64,000 nt of DNA from JAJKIP01 sp037200685 (GTDB lineage: Bacteria; Bacteroidota; Bacteroidia; Chitinophagales; Chitinophagaceae), in assembly GCA_037200685.1 (NCBI GenBank), contig JBBCIG010000012.1, positions 62,001-126,000 of the forward strand, read 5' to 3'. A program made the translations under genes and the position numbers. Under the pieces are notes generated by a model. The model saw only the letters and a program-made list of their open reading frames with translations, searched no databases and was not told the DNA's origin. Of the stretch, positions 8,347 to 17,961 are shown piece by piece; the stretch's first letter is position 1; each line of letters opens with the position of its first letter.

Positions 8347-9405
8347 ATGATTTCAGTATTTAAATACGATAAGCCTTTTCAATTACAGTCAGGGGTAACG
8401 CTGCCGGGTTACCACCTGGCTTATACCACGATGGGCAAATTGAATGCGGCGAAGGATAACGTAGTTTGGATCTTTCATGCACTCACGGCCAATAGCAACC
8501 CTGCTGAATGGTGGCCGGGATTGATTGGTGACGGAAAGTTTTTTGATCCCGCAAAGTATTTTATCGTTTGCGTAAATAAACCGGGTAGTCCTTATGGAAG
8601 TATTTCACCGCTAAGTGTGAACCCAAAAAACAATCAACCTTATTACCACGATTTTCCTGTGTTCGCTATCCGGGATATGATAAAATCCTATCAAAACCTG
8701 AAAGAATATTTAGGAATTAATAAAGTGTTTATTGCATTAGGTGGAAGTACGGGTGGTATGCAATTGCTCGAATGGTCGATTGAAGAACCGGAATTATTTG
8801 AGCATATTGTTCCTATTGCCACGAATGCGGTATTATCTCCATGGGCCATCGCTTTTAATGCTTCGCAGCGGATGGCGATTGAAGCAGATGCTACATGGTT
8901 GGAGCGAAGACCAGACGGCGGTAATAAAGGATTGTCGGCTGCACGTTCTATTGCCTTGCTATCCTATCGTCATTATAACGGATTTGATATTACGCAACCA
9001 AGAGATAAAGCATTTGTATCGCTGACAAACGATGTAACATATGCCGCGGATAATTATCAGCGTTACCAGGGATTGAAACTGGTCAATCGTTTTAATGCTT
9101 TATGTTATTACCGGCTTACGCAAAGCATGGACAGCCACGATGTAGGATTGAACCGGGGCGGTGTTGAAAATGCATTGAAGAAGATAACAGCAAAAACTTT
9201 GGTCATCGGGATTAAATCAGATGTGTTATATCCCATTTCGGAACAGGAATATTTGCAAAGGAAAATTCCCGGCGCACAATTGCTGAGCATCGCCAGCGAT
9301 TTTGGTCATGATGGGTTTTTATTGGAATATGAAAAGATCGAACTAGCGTTGAAAAAATTTATTGAAGAAAAATCAGCACACCGGTTGAAAGTGGTAAACG
9401 AGTGA
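8347..9405 (+). CDS. metX: Homoserine O-acetyltransferase
   Basis: MetX transfers an acetyl group from acetyl-CoA to homoserine, the first committed step to methionine. The 352-aa alpha/beta-hydrolase fold is intact: the nucleophile is Ser134 in the elbow GGSTGGMQ, the acid is the Asp of IGIKSDVLYP, and the base is the His of SDFGHDGFLLE. The oxyanion/acyl-pocket sequence NPAEWW follows HALTANS. The family usually reads GGSMGG; Thr in place of Met is a mild variation. The start two bases after the metY stop implies translational coupling. Succinyl versus acetyl preference cannot be settled from sequence alone, but pairing with MetY favours acetyl. Confidence 0.94.
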   Translation: MISVFKYDKPFQLQSGVTLPGYHLAYTTMGKLNAAKDNVVWIFHALTANSNPAEWWPGLIGDGKFFDPAKYFIVCVNKPGSPYGSISPLSVNPKNNQPYYHDFPVFAIRDMIKSYQNLKEYLGINKVFIALGGSTGGMQLLEWSIEEPELFEHIVPIATNAVLSPWAIAFNASQRMAIEADATWLERRPDGGNKGLSAARSIALLSYRHYNGFDITQPRDKAFVSLTNDVTYAADNYQRYQGLKLVNRFNALCYYRLTQSMDSHDVGLNRGGVENALKKITAKTLVIGIKSDVLYPISEQEYLQRKIPGAQLLSIASDFGHDGFLLEYEKIELALKKFIEEKSAHRLKVVNE

Positions 9406-9468
9406 GAAAAGTTTTGAGTTTAGAATATCCGTAAAATAATTACCAGGAATTAAGATTAAAAAATAAAA

Positions 9469-10728
9469 ATGGAAACACATAAGCAGTTGACAATCGGGTT
9501 ATTTGGATTTGGCGTAGTGGGTGAAGGATTGTATAAAGTTTTACAGCAAACACCGTCCCTGAATGCGCAATTGAAGAAAGTATGTATCAAAAATCCCGGT
9601 AAGAAAAGGAATGCTCCAGCTTCTTTATTTACTACTGATAAAAATGAATTGTTGGACGATACTGAGATTAATGTGATCGTGGAAGTGATAGATGATGCGG
9701 ATGCGGCTTTTGAGATTGTAACAACGGCTTTGAAGAACGGGAAAGATGTTGTCAGCGCCAGTAAAAAAATGATCGCCGAGCATTTACCGGTCTTATTAGA
9801 ATTACAGCAACAAACCGGCCGTTCATTATTATATGAGGCGGCAGCTTGTGCTTCTATACCTGTTATCCGTAACCTGGAAGAATATTATGATAATGATCTT
9901 TTGCATTCGATTAAAGCTATTGTGAATGGCTCTACCAATTTTATTCTCACTAAAATGTTTGAAGAACATTTGGATTTCAAACAAGCTTTATTATTAGCGC
10001 AGCAAGCAGGGTTTGCTGAAAGTAATCCTAAACTGGATGTAGAAGGATATGATGCGGTAAATAAATGGACTTTTTTATTGACGCATGCTTATGGGATTGT
10101 GGAACCGCCATCCAGTATTTTGTTTTCAGGTATTCAAAACATACAAGGAAGTGATGCGGTCGTTGCTAAATCAAAAAACCAGCAGATTAAATTGGTGGCG
10201 CAGGCAAAGAAATTGAAGAACGGGAAAGTAGCCGCTTTTGTTTTGCCGCAATTCATTAACCAGGATGACCATTTAGCTTTTGTAAAAAATGAATACAATG
10301 GCGTGGTGATCGAAAGTGGCTTTTCGGATAAGCAATTTTTTTACGGTAAAGGCGCTGGTAGTTTACCGACCGCTTCGGCTGTGTTAAGCGATATTTCGGC
10401 ATTGCGTTATCAATATAAATACGAGTATAAAAAATTATACCATCATCAACCACACGAACTCAGCAATGCTGTTTTCCTGCGGGTATATGTAAGTTTTGAT
10501 AATTTGAATGCTATCCCTCACGAACGTTTTGAATGGATAGAAGAATGGCATTCACAGGAGGAAAGAAAATACCTGGTCGGTGTTGTTTCCTTTACTGAGT
10601 TGTTACAAAATTCATGGTGGAAAGAAAGCGGTATTTCACTCATTCTTAATCCTGATCCTGTTATTGAAGATGTGGAGATAAGGAAGCTTCGTAAAAGAAG
10701 TTTGGAACTTGCAGGGATTAGCTTTTGA
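9469..10728 (+). CDS. hom: Homoserine dehydrogenase
   Basis: This enzyme reduces aspartate-semialdehyde to homoserine with NAD(P)H, supplying MetX. The protein (419 aa) opens with the dinucleotide-binding GLFGFGVVGEGLY. SASKKMIAEH holds the conserved catalytic-region lysine, and NGSTNFILTKM and ANWGF-type family segments (here ESNPKLDVEGYDAVNK) follow. The usual C-terminal ACT domain for threonine feedback is not evident; the C-terminal 100 residues (from about 320) diverge from typical Hom and could hold a degenerate regulatory domain. It lies 63 bases after metX and likely shares the riboswitch-controlled transcript. A separate, fused aspartokinase-Hom for threonine may exist elsewhere, which would make this copy methionine-dedicated (inference). 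Confidence 0.93.
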   Translation: METHKQLTIGLFGFGVVGEGLYKVLQQTPSLNAQLKKVCIKNPGKKRNAPASLFTTDKNELLDDTEINVIVEVIDDADAAFEIVTTALKNGKDVVSASKKMIAEHLPVLLELQQQTGRSLLYEAAACASIPVIRNLEEYYDNDLLHSIKAIVNGSTNFILTKMFEEHLDFKQALLLAQQAGFAESNPKLDVEGYDAVNKWTFLLTHAYGIVEPPSSILFSGIQNIQGSDAVVAKSKNQQIKLVAQAKKLKNGKVAAFVLPQFINQDDHLAFVKNEYNGVVIESGFSDKQFFYGKGAGSLPTASAVLSDISALRYQYKYEYKKLYHHQPHELSNAVFLRVYVSFDNLNAIPHERFEWIEEWHSQEERKYLVGVVSFTELLQNSWWKESGISLILNPDPVIEDVEIRKLRKRSLELAGISF

Positions 10729-10814
10729 TTTTAAATTTTTTTAAGAACACGGATAACACAGATTAGAAAGATAATCACGGATTTTATTGTGCTTATCAAT
10801 ATACCCATCTGTCT

Positions 10815-10822
10815 TAACTTTG
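10815..10822 (+). promoter_or_regulatory. -7 element TAACTTTG before the GT2 gene
   Basis: Exact TAnnTTTG match 15 bases upstream of ATG 10838. No convincing -33 TTTG at standard spacing. Confidence 0.5.
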
Positions 10823-10837
10823 CCGCAATATTTATTT

Positions 10838-11806
10838 ATGAGGGAATTATCTGTTGTTATCACCGTAATGAACGAAGAGGAGAATATTAAGCCTCTTTTG
10901 GAAACGGTTGATGAAGCATTAAAGGGCATTGATTACGAAGTAATATTAGTTGATGACGGTTCCACGGATAAGACGAAACAGGAAATACTTGCCAATGCAA
11001 CTGAAAATGTATTACTGGTTGAGCTTAGAAAAAATTATGGACAGAGTACGGCAATGACTGCAGGCATTGACCATTCCCGCGGTAAATATGTGGCTTTACT
11101 CGATGGTGATCTGCAAAATGATCCAACTGATATTCCCGCCATGCTTGATTTATTAAAAAGAGAGGATTGGGATGTAGTCGCAGGTAACCGTAAGAACCGG
11201 AAAGATGGTTTTTTCCTCCGAAAGATTCCAAGTAAAATAGCGAATGCACTGATACGACGTATGACCGGCGTGTATATAAAAGATTATGGTTGTACTTTAA
11301 AAATTTTTAAAAGAGAGATCGCACTGGAGCTCGGATTGTATGGAGAATTACACCGCTTTATTCCCGTGCTGGCGAAACTGCAGGGAGCAAAAATCACACA
11401 AGTAGATGTAAAACATCATCCAAGAAAATTTGGTAAAAGTAAATATGGGATTGGCAGGACATTTAAAGTGATGTCTGATTTGATCCTGATGGTTTTTCTC
11501 AGAAAGTATTTACAAAAACCGATGCATTTGTTCGGCACACTTGGCTTTATCAGTTTTGGATTAGGATTATTAGTAAATCTTTATTTACTAATCTGGAAAT
11601 TGATGGGACATGATATATGGAACAGGCCTATTTTAATTTTGGGATTGATATTAGTATTGGGCGGTATTCAACTTATCACCATTGGCATCATCGCTGATAT
11701 TAGCGTCAGGACTTATTTTGAATCGCAGAATAAAAAAACGTATAACGTCAGGAATGTATACAAAGCAAATAAAGAAATAAAACCTGTGGTTGATATTACT
11801 GTCTGA
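10838..11806 (+). CDS. Family 2 glycosyltransferase, polyprenyl-phosphate sugar transferase type (GtrB/DPM1-like)
   Basis: It probably transfers a sugar from a nucleotide donor to polyprenyl phosphate at the inner membrane. The start at 10838 (MRELSVVITVMNEEENI) follows a -7 element; the upstream in-frame extension is rejected. The GT-A domain fills residues 1-215: VVITVMNEEENI, the EVILVDDGSTDKT nucleotide site and LLDGDLQNDPTDIPAML with the DxD-like metal site. Two transmembrane helices occupy about 225-300 (FGTLGFISFGLGLLVNLYLL and LILGLILVLGGIQLITIGI), followed by a short charged tail typical of GtrB. The total of 322 aa fits. It converges on the sugar epimerase downstream, with stop codons abutting, suggesting a shared envelope-glycan theme. 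The sugar is unknown. Confidence 0.88.
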   Translation: MRELSVVITVMNEEENIKPLLETVDEALKGIDYEVILVDDGSTDKTKQEILANATENVLLVELRKNYGQSTAMTAGIDHSRGKYVALLDGDLQNDPTDIPAMLDLLKREDWDVVAGNRKNRKDGFFLRKIPSKIANALIRRMTGVYIKDYGCTLKIFKREIALELGLYGELHRFIPVLAKLQGAKITQVDVKHHPRKFGKSKYGIGRTFKVMSDLILMVFLRKYLQKPMHLFGTLGFISFGLGLLVNLYLLIWKLMGHDIWNRPILILGLILVLGGIQLITIGIIADISVRTYFESQNKKTYNVRNVYKANKEIKPVVDITV

Positions 11807-12781
11807 TTACTTTAACAGTAGTTCACTGTTTGCCGTAAACCATTTATAAAATTCAGCGAGGCCTTCTTTGAATTTTGTTTGGGGGTCATAATTCAATAAG
11901 CGTTTCGCTTTTGAAATATCGGCAAATGTTTTGGGGACATCGCCCGGCTGGTCGGGAAGGTTTTGGATAATCGCTTTTTTGCCAACCGTTTCTTCTATCG
12001 CAGCTATCAACTCTTTCAATGAAACTGAATAATTATTGCCGAGGTTTATGATTTCAAAACCTGTTTTGTTGTAATTGACTGCGCCGATAATGCCCTGTAT
12101 AGTATCGTTTACAAATGTATAATCGCGGCTGGTGTTACCGTCACCATACATTGTAACGGGCTTTCCTGTCAATATAGATTTGGTGAATTTATGAATAGCG
12201 AGATCAGGTCGTTGCGCCGGGCCGTAAACGGTGAAGAACCGTAAGGCGATAAATCGTATCCCAAATAATTTATGATACACATGCCCCAGCATTTCACCCG
12301 AAAGTTTGGAACTGGCGTAAGGACTGATCGGCATTAATTGTTCATCTTCTTTCCAGGGGAAATGATCGTTGACACCATATACGCTGCTGCTTGATGCAAA
12401 CACAAACTGCTTAGTATCTTTATCTTTTGCAAACTCAAGTAAATTCTGCAGGCCGATTACATTTGATTGCTGGTAGGCCAGCGGGTTTTGAATACTTGGC
12501 CTCACTCCCGCTTTTGCGGCCAGATGGATGATAGTATCTATCGGCCCGGTTATTAATCCACCTAATTCCTTTGGAGTTGTTTTTCCCAGGTCAACATTCA
12601 ATAATGTAAAGTTGGGATTGGTTTTAAAACGCTGGATATTCAGATTCTTAATATTTATTGAATAGAAAGGATCGAAGTTATCGATGCAGGTGATTTTTAC
12701 ACTTGCATCTTGCTGAAAAAGCGTTGCGATAAGATTGCTTCCGATAAAGCCGGCACCGCCGGTGACAAGATAATTTTTCAT
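11807..12781 (-). CDS. NAD-dependent epimerase, UDP-glucuronate 4-epimerase-like
   Basis: This short-chain dehydrogenase/epimerase likely interconverts UDP-glucuronate and UDP-galacturonate for surface polysaccharide. Residues 6-13 are the Rossmann motif TGGAGFIG. The family motif HLAAKAGVRPSIQNPLAYQQ (about 87-106) is characteristic of glucuronate epimerases. Catalytic residues are in ASSSSVYG (Ser) and YASSK (Tyr, Lys). DYTFVNDTIQGI closes the substrate domain. The length of 324 aa is normal. It converges with the GT2 gene (adjacent stops). GalE- or Gmd-type specificity is a possible alternative, but the AGVRPS motif argues for glucuronate. Confidence 0.88.
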   Translation of the reverse strand: MKNYLVTGGAGFIGSNLIATLFQQDASVKITCIDNFDPFYSINIKNLNIQRFKTNPNFTLLNVDLGKTTPKELGGLITGPIDTIIHLAAKAGVRPSIQNPLAYQQSNVIGLQNLLEFAKDKDTKQFVFASSSSVYGVNDHFPWKEDEQLMPISPYASSKLSGEMLGHVYHKLFGIRFIALRFFTVYGPAQRPDLAIHKFTKSILTGKPVTMYGDGNTSRDYTFVNDTIQGIIGAVNYNKTGFEIINLGNNYSVSLKELIAAIEETVGKKAIIQNLPDQPGDVPKTFADISKAKRLLNYDPQTKFKEGLAEFYKWFTANSELLLK

Positions 12782-12890
12782 AAAGTCAAAATCCGGCGCA
12801 AAGTAATTAAATATTTATTCAATTCCTTTTAAATGATTTATGCCAGTTGAAATGCGAGATGGTGCTACGAAAGATGATGCCATGGAAACG

Positions 12891-12942
12891 GAACGATGAA
12901 CGGAGCGTCGCAACAGGCGATGCCATGAAAAACTGAAGCTGG
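12891..12942 (+). repeat. Mosaic intergenic repeat, copy B
   Basis: Contains GATGAACGGAGCGTCGCAAC and AGGCGATGCCATGAAAAACT, shared almost exactly with copy A (4896-4967). It lies between the divergent epimerase and accD genes. Confidence 0.75.
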
Positions 12943-13005
12943 TTACCAAAATAACTGTCCTAATTCTTATGATTGGGCAGACTTACCGCATAATTTTAAC
13001 ATTCC

Positions 13006-13013
13006 TATATTTG
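13006..13013 (+). promoter_or_regulatory. -7 element TATATTTG of accD
   Basis: TAnnTTTG match 12-18 bases before the candidate accD starts at 13026 and 13032; predicted 5' leader of only a few bases. Confidence 0.55.
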
Positions 13014-13025
13014 TGCATTCAAAAA

Positions 13026-13946
13026 ATGGTTATGGCTAAACAATTTGAAGACTTTGATGCGAACCTGGCGGGTGAAGAAGGAAAAACGGAGGAGACGAAG
13101 AGCAGTTGGTTCAAACGCATGAAAAAAGGGATCAATACCAAAACCTCGGAAAAGAAAGAAACGCCGGAAGGACTTTGGACGAAATGCCCGAATTGCAATT
13201 ATATATGTACGGTGACGGAGCTGCGTGAGAATTTATTCGTATGCCCGAAATGCGCTTATCATCACCGCATCAATAGTGAGACCTATTACGAAATATTATT
13301 TGACGATAATGAATACACGGAGATGTTTGATAATATCCGTAGTAAAGATTATTTAGAATTCACCGACCTGAAACCTTATGGTAAAAGGCTGGAGGAAATT
13401 TGGAGTAAAACTGATTTGACGGATTCGATGCGGGTGGCGACGGGAAAAATGAATGGAGAAGATATTGTGATTGCTTGCATGGATTTTGAATTCATTGGCG
13501 GTTCGCTCGGCAGCGTGATGGGTGAAAAATTTTCAAGAGCGGTTGATTATTGCATTGAGCATAAACAACCGTTTTTAGTGATCAGCAAAAGCGGCGGCGC
13601 CCGTATGATGGAAAGTGCTTTTTCGTTAATGCAACTGGCGAAGACAAGTGGTAAACTTTCTCAATTAAGCGATGCGAAACTTCCTTATCTCTCTTTACTT
13701 ACTGATCCTACATTCGGCGGTATCTCCGCTTCGTTTGGTATGCTCGGCGATTTTAATGTTGCGGAGCCGGGTGCATTAATTGGTTTTGCAGGACCGAGGG
13801 TTATTAAAGAAACGATTAAGAAAGATTTGCCCGAAGGCTTTCAACGAAGTGAATTTATTTTGGAACATGGGTTTTTGGATTTTATTGTTGCGAGGAAAGA
13901 ATTGAAGAAGAAATTATCAACGGTGCTTTCTCTTTTAAAGGATTGA
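13026..13946 (+). CDS. accD: Acetyl-CoA carboxylase carboxyltransferase subunit beta
   Basis: AccD pairs with AccA to carboxylate acetyl-CoA to malonyl-CoA, the first step of fatty-acid synthesis. The start is MVMAKQFEDF at 13026, or MAK at 13032, six bases later; both lie just after the -7 element, and any upstream in-frame start would precede the promoter. After an acidic N-terminal 45 residues, a four-cysteine zinc ribbon appears (CPNC ... CPKC). The crotonase-fold domain follows: SLGSVMGEKFSRA, SKSGGARMMESAFSLMQLAK (Gly-Gly oxyanion site) and LTDPTFGGISASFGMLGD. The C-terminus LEHGFLDFIVARKELKKKL is typical. The 307-aa length fits the family. Next downstream is smpB with its own promoter. 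Confidence 0.95.
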   Translation: MVMAKQFEDFDANLAGEEGKTEETKSSWFKRMKKGINTKTSEKKETPEGLWTKCPNCNYICTVTELRENLFVCPKCAYHHRINSETYYEILFDDNEYTEMFDNIRSKDYLEFTDLKPYGKRLEEIWSKTDLTDSMRVATGKMNGEDIVIACMDFEFIGGSLGSVMGEKFSRAVDYCIEHKQPFLVISKSGGARMMESAFSLMQLAKTSGKLSQLSDAKLPYLSLLTDPTFGGISASFGMLGDFNVAEPGALIGFAGPRVIKETIKKDLPEGFQRSEFILEHGFLDFIVARKELKKKLSTVLSLLKD

Positions 13947-13975
13947 ATATCTACATCCAATTGAGTGATAAGAAG

Positions 13976-13983
13976 TATTTTTG
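13976..13983 (+). promoter_or_regulatory. -7 element TATTTTTG of smpB
   Basis: TAnnTTTG match 15 bases before the smpB ATG at 13999. Confidence 0.5.
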
Positions 13984-13998
13984 CTTCTTACTTTTTAC

Positions 13999-14436
13999 AT
14001 GGCAGAAATAAAAAACAGGTCGGTTTACCACGAATTCTTCATTGATACAAAATATGAAGCTGGCGTGGTATTGCTCGGTACGGAAGTTAAATCTATCCGC
14101 GATGGAAAAGTGAGTTTTAATGATAGTTATTGCCTGATCCATAAAGGAGAAATCTGGATAAAATCACTACATATAGCCGAATATTCTCATGGCTCCGCTA
14201 ATAATCATGACCCGATCCGCGACCGGAAATTGCTGCTGCAAAAAAAAGAGATCAAAAAAATAGAAGGAAAGCTGAAGGAGAAAGGCTATACATTGGTGCC
14301 GCTCCGCATGTATTTTAATGAAAAGAGCCTGGTAAAAATAGAAATTGGCCTGGCCAAAGGCAAAAAACTGCACGATAAACGGGAAACGATCAAGAAAAAA
14401 GATGTGGAAAGAGAAATGAAGCGTTTCTTAAAATAA
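13999..14436 (+). CDS. smpB: SsrA-binding protein
   Basis: SmpB binds tmRNA and brings it to stalled ribosomes for trans-translation. The family start MAEIKNRSVYHEFFI places the ATG at 13999; two TTG-initiated codons upstream would overlap the promoter. Diagnostic motifs are YEAGVVLLGTEVKSIRDGKV (residues about 22-41), NNHDPIRDRKLLL, and the basic C-terminal KGKKLHDKRETIKKKDVERE, the tail that enters the mRNA channel. At 145 aa it has the usual length. It has its own promoter and a gap of about 50 bases to the following secreted protein. The ssrA gene itself is not in this window. Confidence 0.96.
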   Translation: MAEIKNRSVYHEFFIDTKYEAGVVLLGTEVKSIRDGKVSFNDSYCLIHKGEIWIKSLHIAEYSHGSANNHDPIRDRKLLLQKKEIKKIEGKLKEKGYTLVPLRMYFNEKSLVKIEIGLAKGKKLHDKRETIKKKDVEREMKRFLK

Positions 14437-14486
14437 CCGCCCGGTATTTTCGTTTAAGCCACGCAGGCTTTTGAGTACCAGGCGCT

Positions 14487-15425
14487 ATGAAACTATTTAT
14501 TCTACCCTTATTACTATTTATTACTATTCATTCTTCTTCGCAGAGTGTTTTTGGCTATTGGTATGGTACTGCCAACGTGAAGACTTCCAACGCCGCGAAT
14601 AACTATCTTGTCGAACTGGTATTGCAACCTGAAAAAGGATATGTAAAAGGGTTGATTAATTATTATTTCAAGAATACTTACCGCAGCCTCCAGATAAAAG
14701 GCAATTACAATAAAGAAACAAGACAGCTCAGCCTTTATAATATCCCCATCGCTTTTCACGGTGCGTTAAATAACATGCAGGTGGATTGCATGATGAACTT
14801 ACAGGCCATACTACAAGTCGCAAAAACAAATTCCAATTTAAAAGGCGCTTTCATCAGCCTGCCGGAATATAAATACACTTGTGGTGATGTAAATTTTAAC
14901 CTGGTCTTGAATGCGGATGTCAGCAAGCAGGATTCTGTATTGAAATCTATCAGGGAATACAAGGAAACGTACCAGGTATGGTCGCCTTCCGCTTATGACA
15001 CGGCAAAGCCTGTGAATGTATTTCAGCGAAAAATAATCAATTACGTCGTTCAGAATGAATTTAAAGAAAGACAGAACGTAGTGGCGAATGAAATAGAAGT
15101 TGAATCTGATTTAATCAACGTGGATTTTTATGATAACGGCGAAGTGGATGGCGATTCAATTTCCGTTTTCTTCAATAACGAATTACTTATTTCCAATCAA
15201 AAAATAAGCGCCGCACCTTTGCATTTTGAAATAAAACTTGACACTACAAAACAGGTGAATGAACTGAGCATGTTCGCTGATAACCTGGGAAGCATTCCTC
15301 CTAATACAGCATTGATGATTGTCGATGACGGGAAAAAAAGAATCGAAGTCCGCCTTACCAGTAACTTTCAAAAAAACGCTTTGGTCAGGATAAAAAGAAA
15401 AAGCACTAGTTTGACTTCAAAGTAA
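14487..15425 (+). CDS. Secreted protein of unknown function with C-terminal beta domain
   Basis: This 312-aa protein has a signal peptide (MKLFILPLLLFITIHSSSQS, cleavage about residue 19). The N-terminal half begins FGYWYGTANVKTSNAANNY and looks lipocalin-like or beta-rich. The C-terminal 110 residues contain VDFYDNGEVDGDSISVFFNN, LSMFADNLGSIPPNTALMIV and KRIEVRLTSNFQKNALVRI. I recognise this as a recurring C-terminal module in secreted Chitinophagaceae proteins, but its function is not known to me. It converges with parC downstream; only five bases separate their stops. The uninterrupted frame and regular codon use make it a confident gene of unassigned role. Confidence 0.75.
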   Translation: MKLFILPLLLFITIHSSSQSVFGYWYGTANVKTSNAANNYLVELVLQPEKGYVKGLINYYFKNTYRSLQIKGNYNKETRQLSLYNIPIAFHGALNNMQVDCMMNLQAILQVAKTNSNLKGAFISLPEYKYTCGDVNFNLVLNADVSKQDSVLKSIREYKETYQVWSPSAYDTAKPVNVFQRKIINYVVQNEFKERQNVVANEIEVESDLINVDFYDNGEVDGDSISVFFNNELLISNQKISAAPLHFEIKLDTTKQVNELSMFADNLGSIPPNTALMIVDDGKKRIEVRLTSNFQKNALVRIKRKSTSLTSK

Positions 15426-15430
15426 CCGTA

Positions 15431-17956
15431 TTATTCAAACAACTCCGCCTGCTTATTGTCTGTTTTGCTTTTCACCCATTCCATCTCTACGCTTTTGCTA
15501 AAATCGAGTAACTTACTTCCTACCGCTTTCCATCCCATTATTTCCACCACTTTATCAATCTTGAATTTAGCACGGCGCACCTGAGCTCCCCTGCCCTGTT
15601 GTACCGCTAATACCGGTTCTGCATCCGTGGTGACTGCTTCCAAATAGTTACCATTGCCTTCCTTAATAAAAAGGAATTTATTTTTTAGCGTAGTCGTATC
15701 TATTTTAAATCGCTTCGCATTGTACTGTTTCTTTTCATTATCTACATAAATGGCTGTAACTATTTTTTCGGGATTGAATTTCTCAATCAGTAAGATATTC
15801 TCTGTATCCAACCGTTGCGTTAACTCCTGGTCAATAATTTCATAATTACCATCCCGGTAAATAACAATGATCCTGTCATCGCCTTCAAACATACCGAGGT
15901 ACATTCCCTTTTCATCGGAGTTCAGCCTGCCGAATTTATCATCGTACCACATTTTCTTGCCGGCCAGCGTTGCCTTGCCTGCTTCTTTCAGCTTTACCCC
16001 ATCAGCTTTTATCGGGTATTTGGTCACTGTAATTCCTTTGCTGGAGCGGCCGGTAATTTCCAGTTCAGCAAAATTGAATTCCAATTCTTTCTTATGCGCT
16101 TTGCTTCCCGGTGTTAAAATGATCTTTATGATTTCCGCCTCACCGTTCGCATTTACACTTAAATAATGCACTTTGCTTTTTTCATTTTCTTTGGCAAGAA
16201 AATAATCTTTATCTCTAGTTATGCCTGTAACATTAAATCGTTTGGCGAAACTTTTACCGGTATCACCATCCATATAGATCATATTGTAGGTAGTGCGTTC
16301 ATCGTTTTTCTGAAAAACGGCTACATGCAGGATATCCTTACCAATAAAAACTTTGTCGCTGACCTTTACCACTTTCATTACCCCGTTCCGGGCAAAAGCA
16401 ATGATATCATCGAGATCGGAACACTCAAACAACAATTCATCTTTCTTCAATCCCGTGCCGATAAACCCTTCTTCTTTGTTGACGTACAATTTAGTATTGG
16501 CAATAGCCACATGCTTGGCTTCTATTATCTCAAATTGTTTGATCTCCGTTTTCCTTTCCCTGTCTTTGCCATATTTCTTCAACAGGGTTTCAAAATAAGC
16601 CACTGCATAATCCACGAGGTTCTTAAGATCATGCTTAACTTGTTTTATATCATCTTCAAGTCCTTTTATCTGTGCATTTAATTCGTCAATATCCAGTTTA
16701 TAAATGCGGCGTACCGGTTTTTCTGTCAGCTTAACGATATCCTCTCTTGTGATATCTCTTCTTAATTGTTTCTTGAAAGGAACAAACGCTTTATCAATTC
16801 CTTCAAGCACTTTCTCCCAGGTCTCGTGCTTCTTTTCTAATTCTTTATAAATTTTTTCTTCAAAAAATATTTTTTCCAATGAAGTGAAATGCCATTTTTC
16901 CTGCAACTCATTTAACTTAATATTCAATTCCTGTTCCAGCAGGTCTTTTGTTTTATCTGTGGAAAGTTTCAACAGGTCATTAACAGTAAGAAATTGCGGT
17001 TTTTGCTCAACGATTACGCAGGCATTGGGAGAAATGGATATTTCACAATCCGTGAATTTGTACAATGCATCAATGGTGATATCCGGAGAAATGCCCGGCG
17101 ACAAGTCAATTAATATCTCCACATTCGCTGCTGTGGTATCAATAACTTTTTTGACTTTTATTTTTCCCTGGTCATTGGCTTTTACAATGGAATCCATCAA
17201 TTGGGTAGTTGTCACCCCATAAGGAACCGAACGGATGGCCAGTGTTTTTTTATCAACCTCTTCAATCTGTGCCCGCACTTTTACTTTACCGCCACGTTTA
17301 CCTTGCGTATAATCAGCGACATCAATCATTCCCCCCGTTTGAAAATCGGGATAAAGTTCAAACCGCTTTCCTCTCAGGTGTTTTATAGAAGCATCAATAA
17401 GTTCACAAAAATTATGAGGAAGGATTTTAGTAGAAAGTCCGACCGCAATACCATCCGCTCCCTGCGCAAGCAACAATGGAAATTTCATCGGCAACGTGAC
17501 GGGTTCGTTCTTTCTTCCGTCATAGCTCAATTGCCATTGAGTAGTCTTTGCATTAAATGCTACTTCCAGTGCAAACTTTGACAATCTTGCTTCAATATAT
17601 CTTGCTGCGGCTGCATCATCGCCGGTCCTTACATCGCCCCAGTTACCTTGTGTGTCTATCAATAAATCTTTTTGGCCCATATTCACCAGGGCATCGCCAA
17701 TACTCGCATCACCATGAGGATGGTATTGCATCGCCTGCCCAATGATATTCGCCACTTTATTGTAACGGCCATCATCCATTTCCTTCATGGCATGAAGTAT
17801 ACGACGTTGCACGGGTTTCAATCCATCTTCAATGGCAGGTACGGCCCTTTCAAGGATTACATAGGATGCGTAATCAAGAAACCATGTTTTATACTGACCA
17901 TGTAATCCTGAATCATTATTCTGAACTTCCGAGGACTTGTTTTTTGCTGCGCTCAT
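15431..17956 (-). CDS. parC: DNA topoisomerase IV subunit A
   Basis: ParC is the DNA-breaking and religating subunit of topoisomerase IV, which decatenates daughter chromosomes with ParE. The breakage-reunion domain is intact: YASYVILERAVPAIEDGLKP, YHPHGDASIGDALVNMGQ and AAAARYIEARLSK with catalytic Tyr120. The start is MSAAKNKSSEVQ at 17956. At 841 aa, with a C-terminal beta-pinwheel of the ParC type (no GyrA box QRRGGRG as in the second subunit A at 37.6 kb), it is assigned to topo IV. parE lies upstream on the same strand, separated by two unrelated genes and a transposase remnant whose 3' end stops only six bases before this start. The frame is uninterrupted. Confidence 0.9.
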   Translation of the reverse strand: MSAAKNKSSEVQNNDSGLHGQYKTWFLDYASYVILERAVPAIEDGLKPVQRRILHAMKEMDDGRYNKVANIIGQAMQYHPHGDASIGDALVNMGQKDLLIDTQGNWGDVRTGDDAAAARYIEARLSKFALEVAFNAKTTQWQLSYDGRKNEPVTLPMKFPLLLAQGADGIAVGLSTKILPHNFCELIDASIKHLRGKRFELYPDFQTGGMIDVADYTQGKRGGKVKVRAQIEEVDKKTLAIRSVPYGVTTTQLMDSIVKANDQGKIKVKKVIDTTAANVEILIDLSPGISPDITIDALYKFTDCEISISPNACVIVEQKPQFLTVNDLLKLSTDKTKDLLEQELNIKLNELQEKWHFTSLEKIFFEEKIYKELEKKHETWEKVLEGIDKAFVPFKKQLRRDITREDIVKLTEKPVRRIYKLDIDELNAQIKGLEDDIKQVKHDLKNLVDYAVAYFETLLKKYGKDRERKTEIKQFEIIEAKHVAIANTKLYVNKEEGFIGTGLKKDELLFECSDLDDIIAFARNGVMKVVKVSDKVFIGKDILHVAVFQKNDERTTYNMIYMDGDTGKSFAKRFNVTGITRDKDYFLAKENEKSKVHYLSVNANGEAEIIKIILTPGSKAHKKELEFNFAELEITGRSSKGITVTKYPIKADGVKLKEAGKATLAGKKMWYDDKFGRLNSDEKGMYLGMFEGDDRIIVIYRDGNYEIIDQELTQRLDTENILLIEKFNPEKIVTAIYVDNEKKQYNAKRFKIDTTTLKNKFLFIKEGNGNYLEAVTTDAEPVLAVQQGRGAQVRRAKFKIDKVVEIMGWKAVGSKLLDFSKSVEMEWVKSKTDNKQAELFE

Positions 17957-17961
17957 ATTAT

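Noticed and set aside
10741..10790. AACACGGATAACACAGATTA / ATAATCACGGATTTTAT sequence before the GT2 gene
   Set aside because: Looks like a dispersed Bacteroidota intergenic word, but only one copy was seen here, so it is not reported as a repeat.
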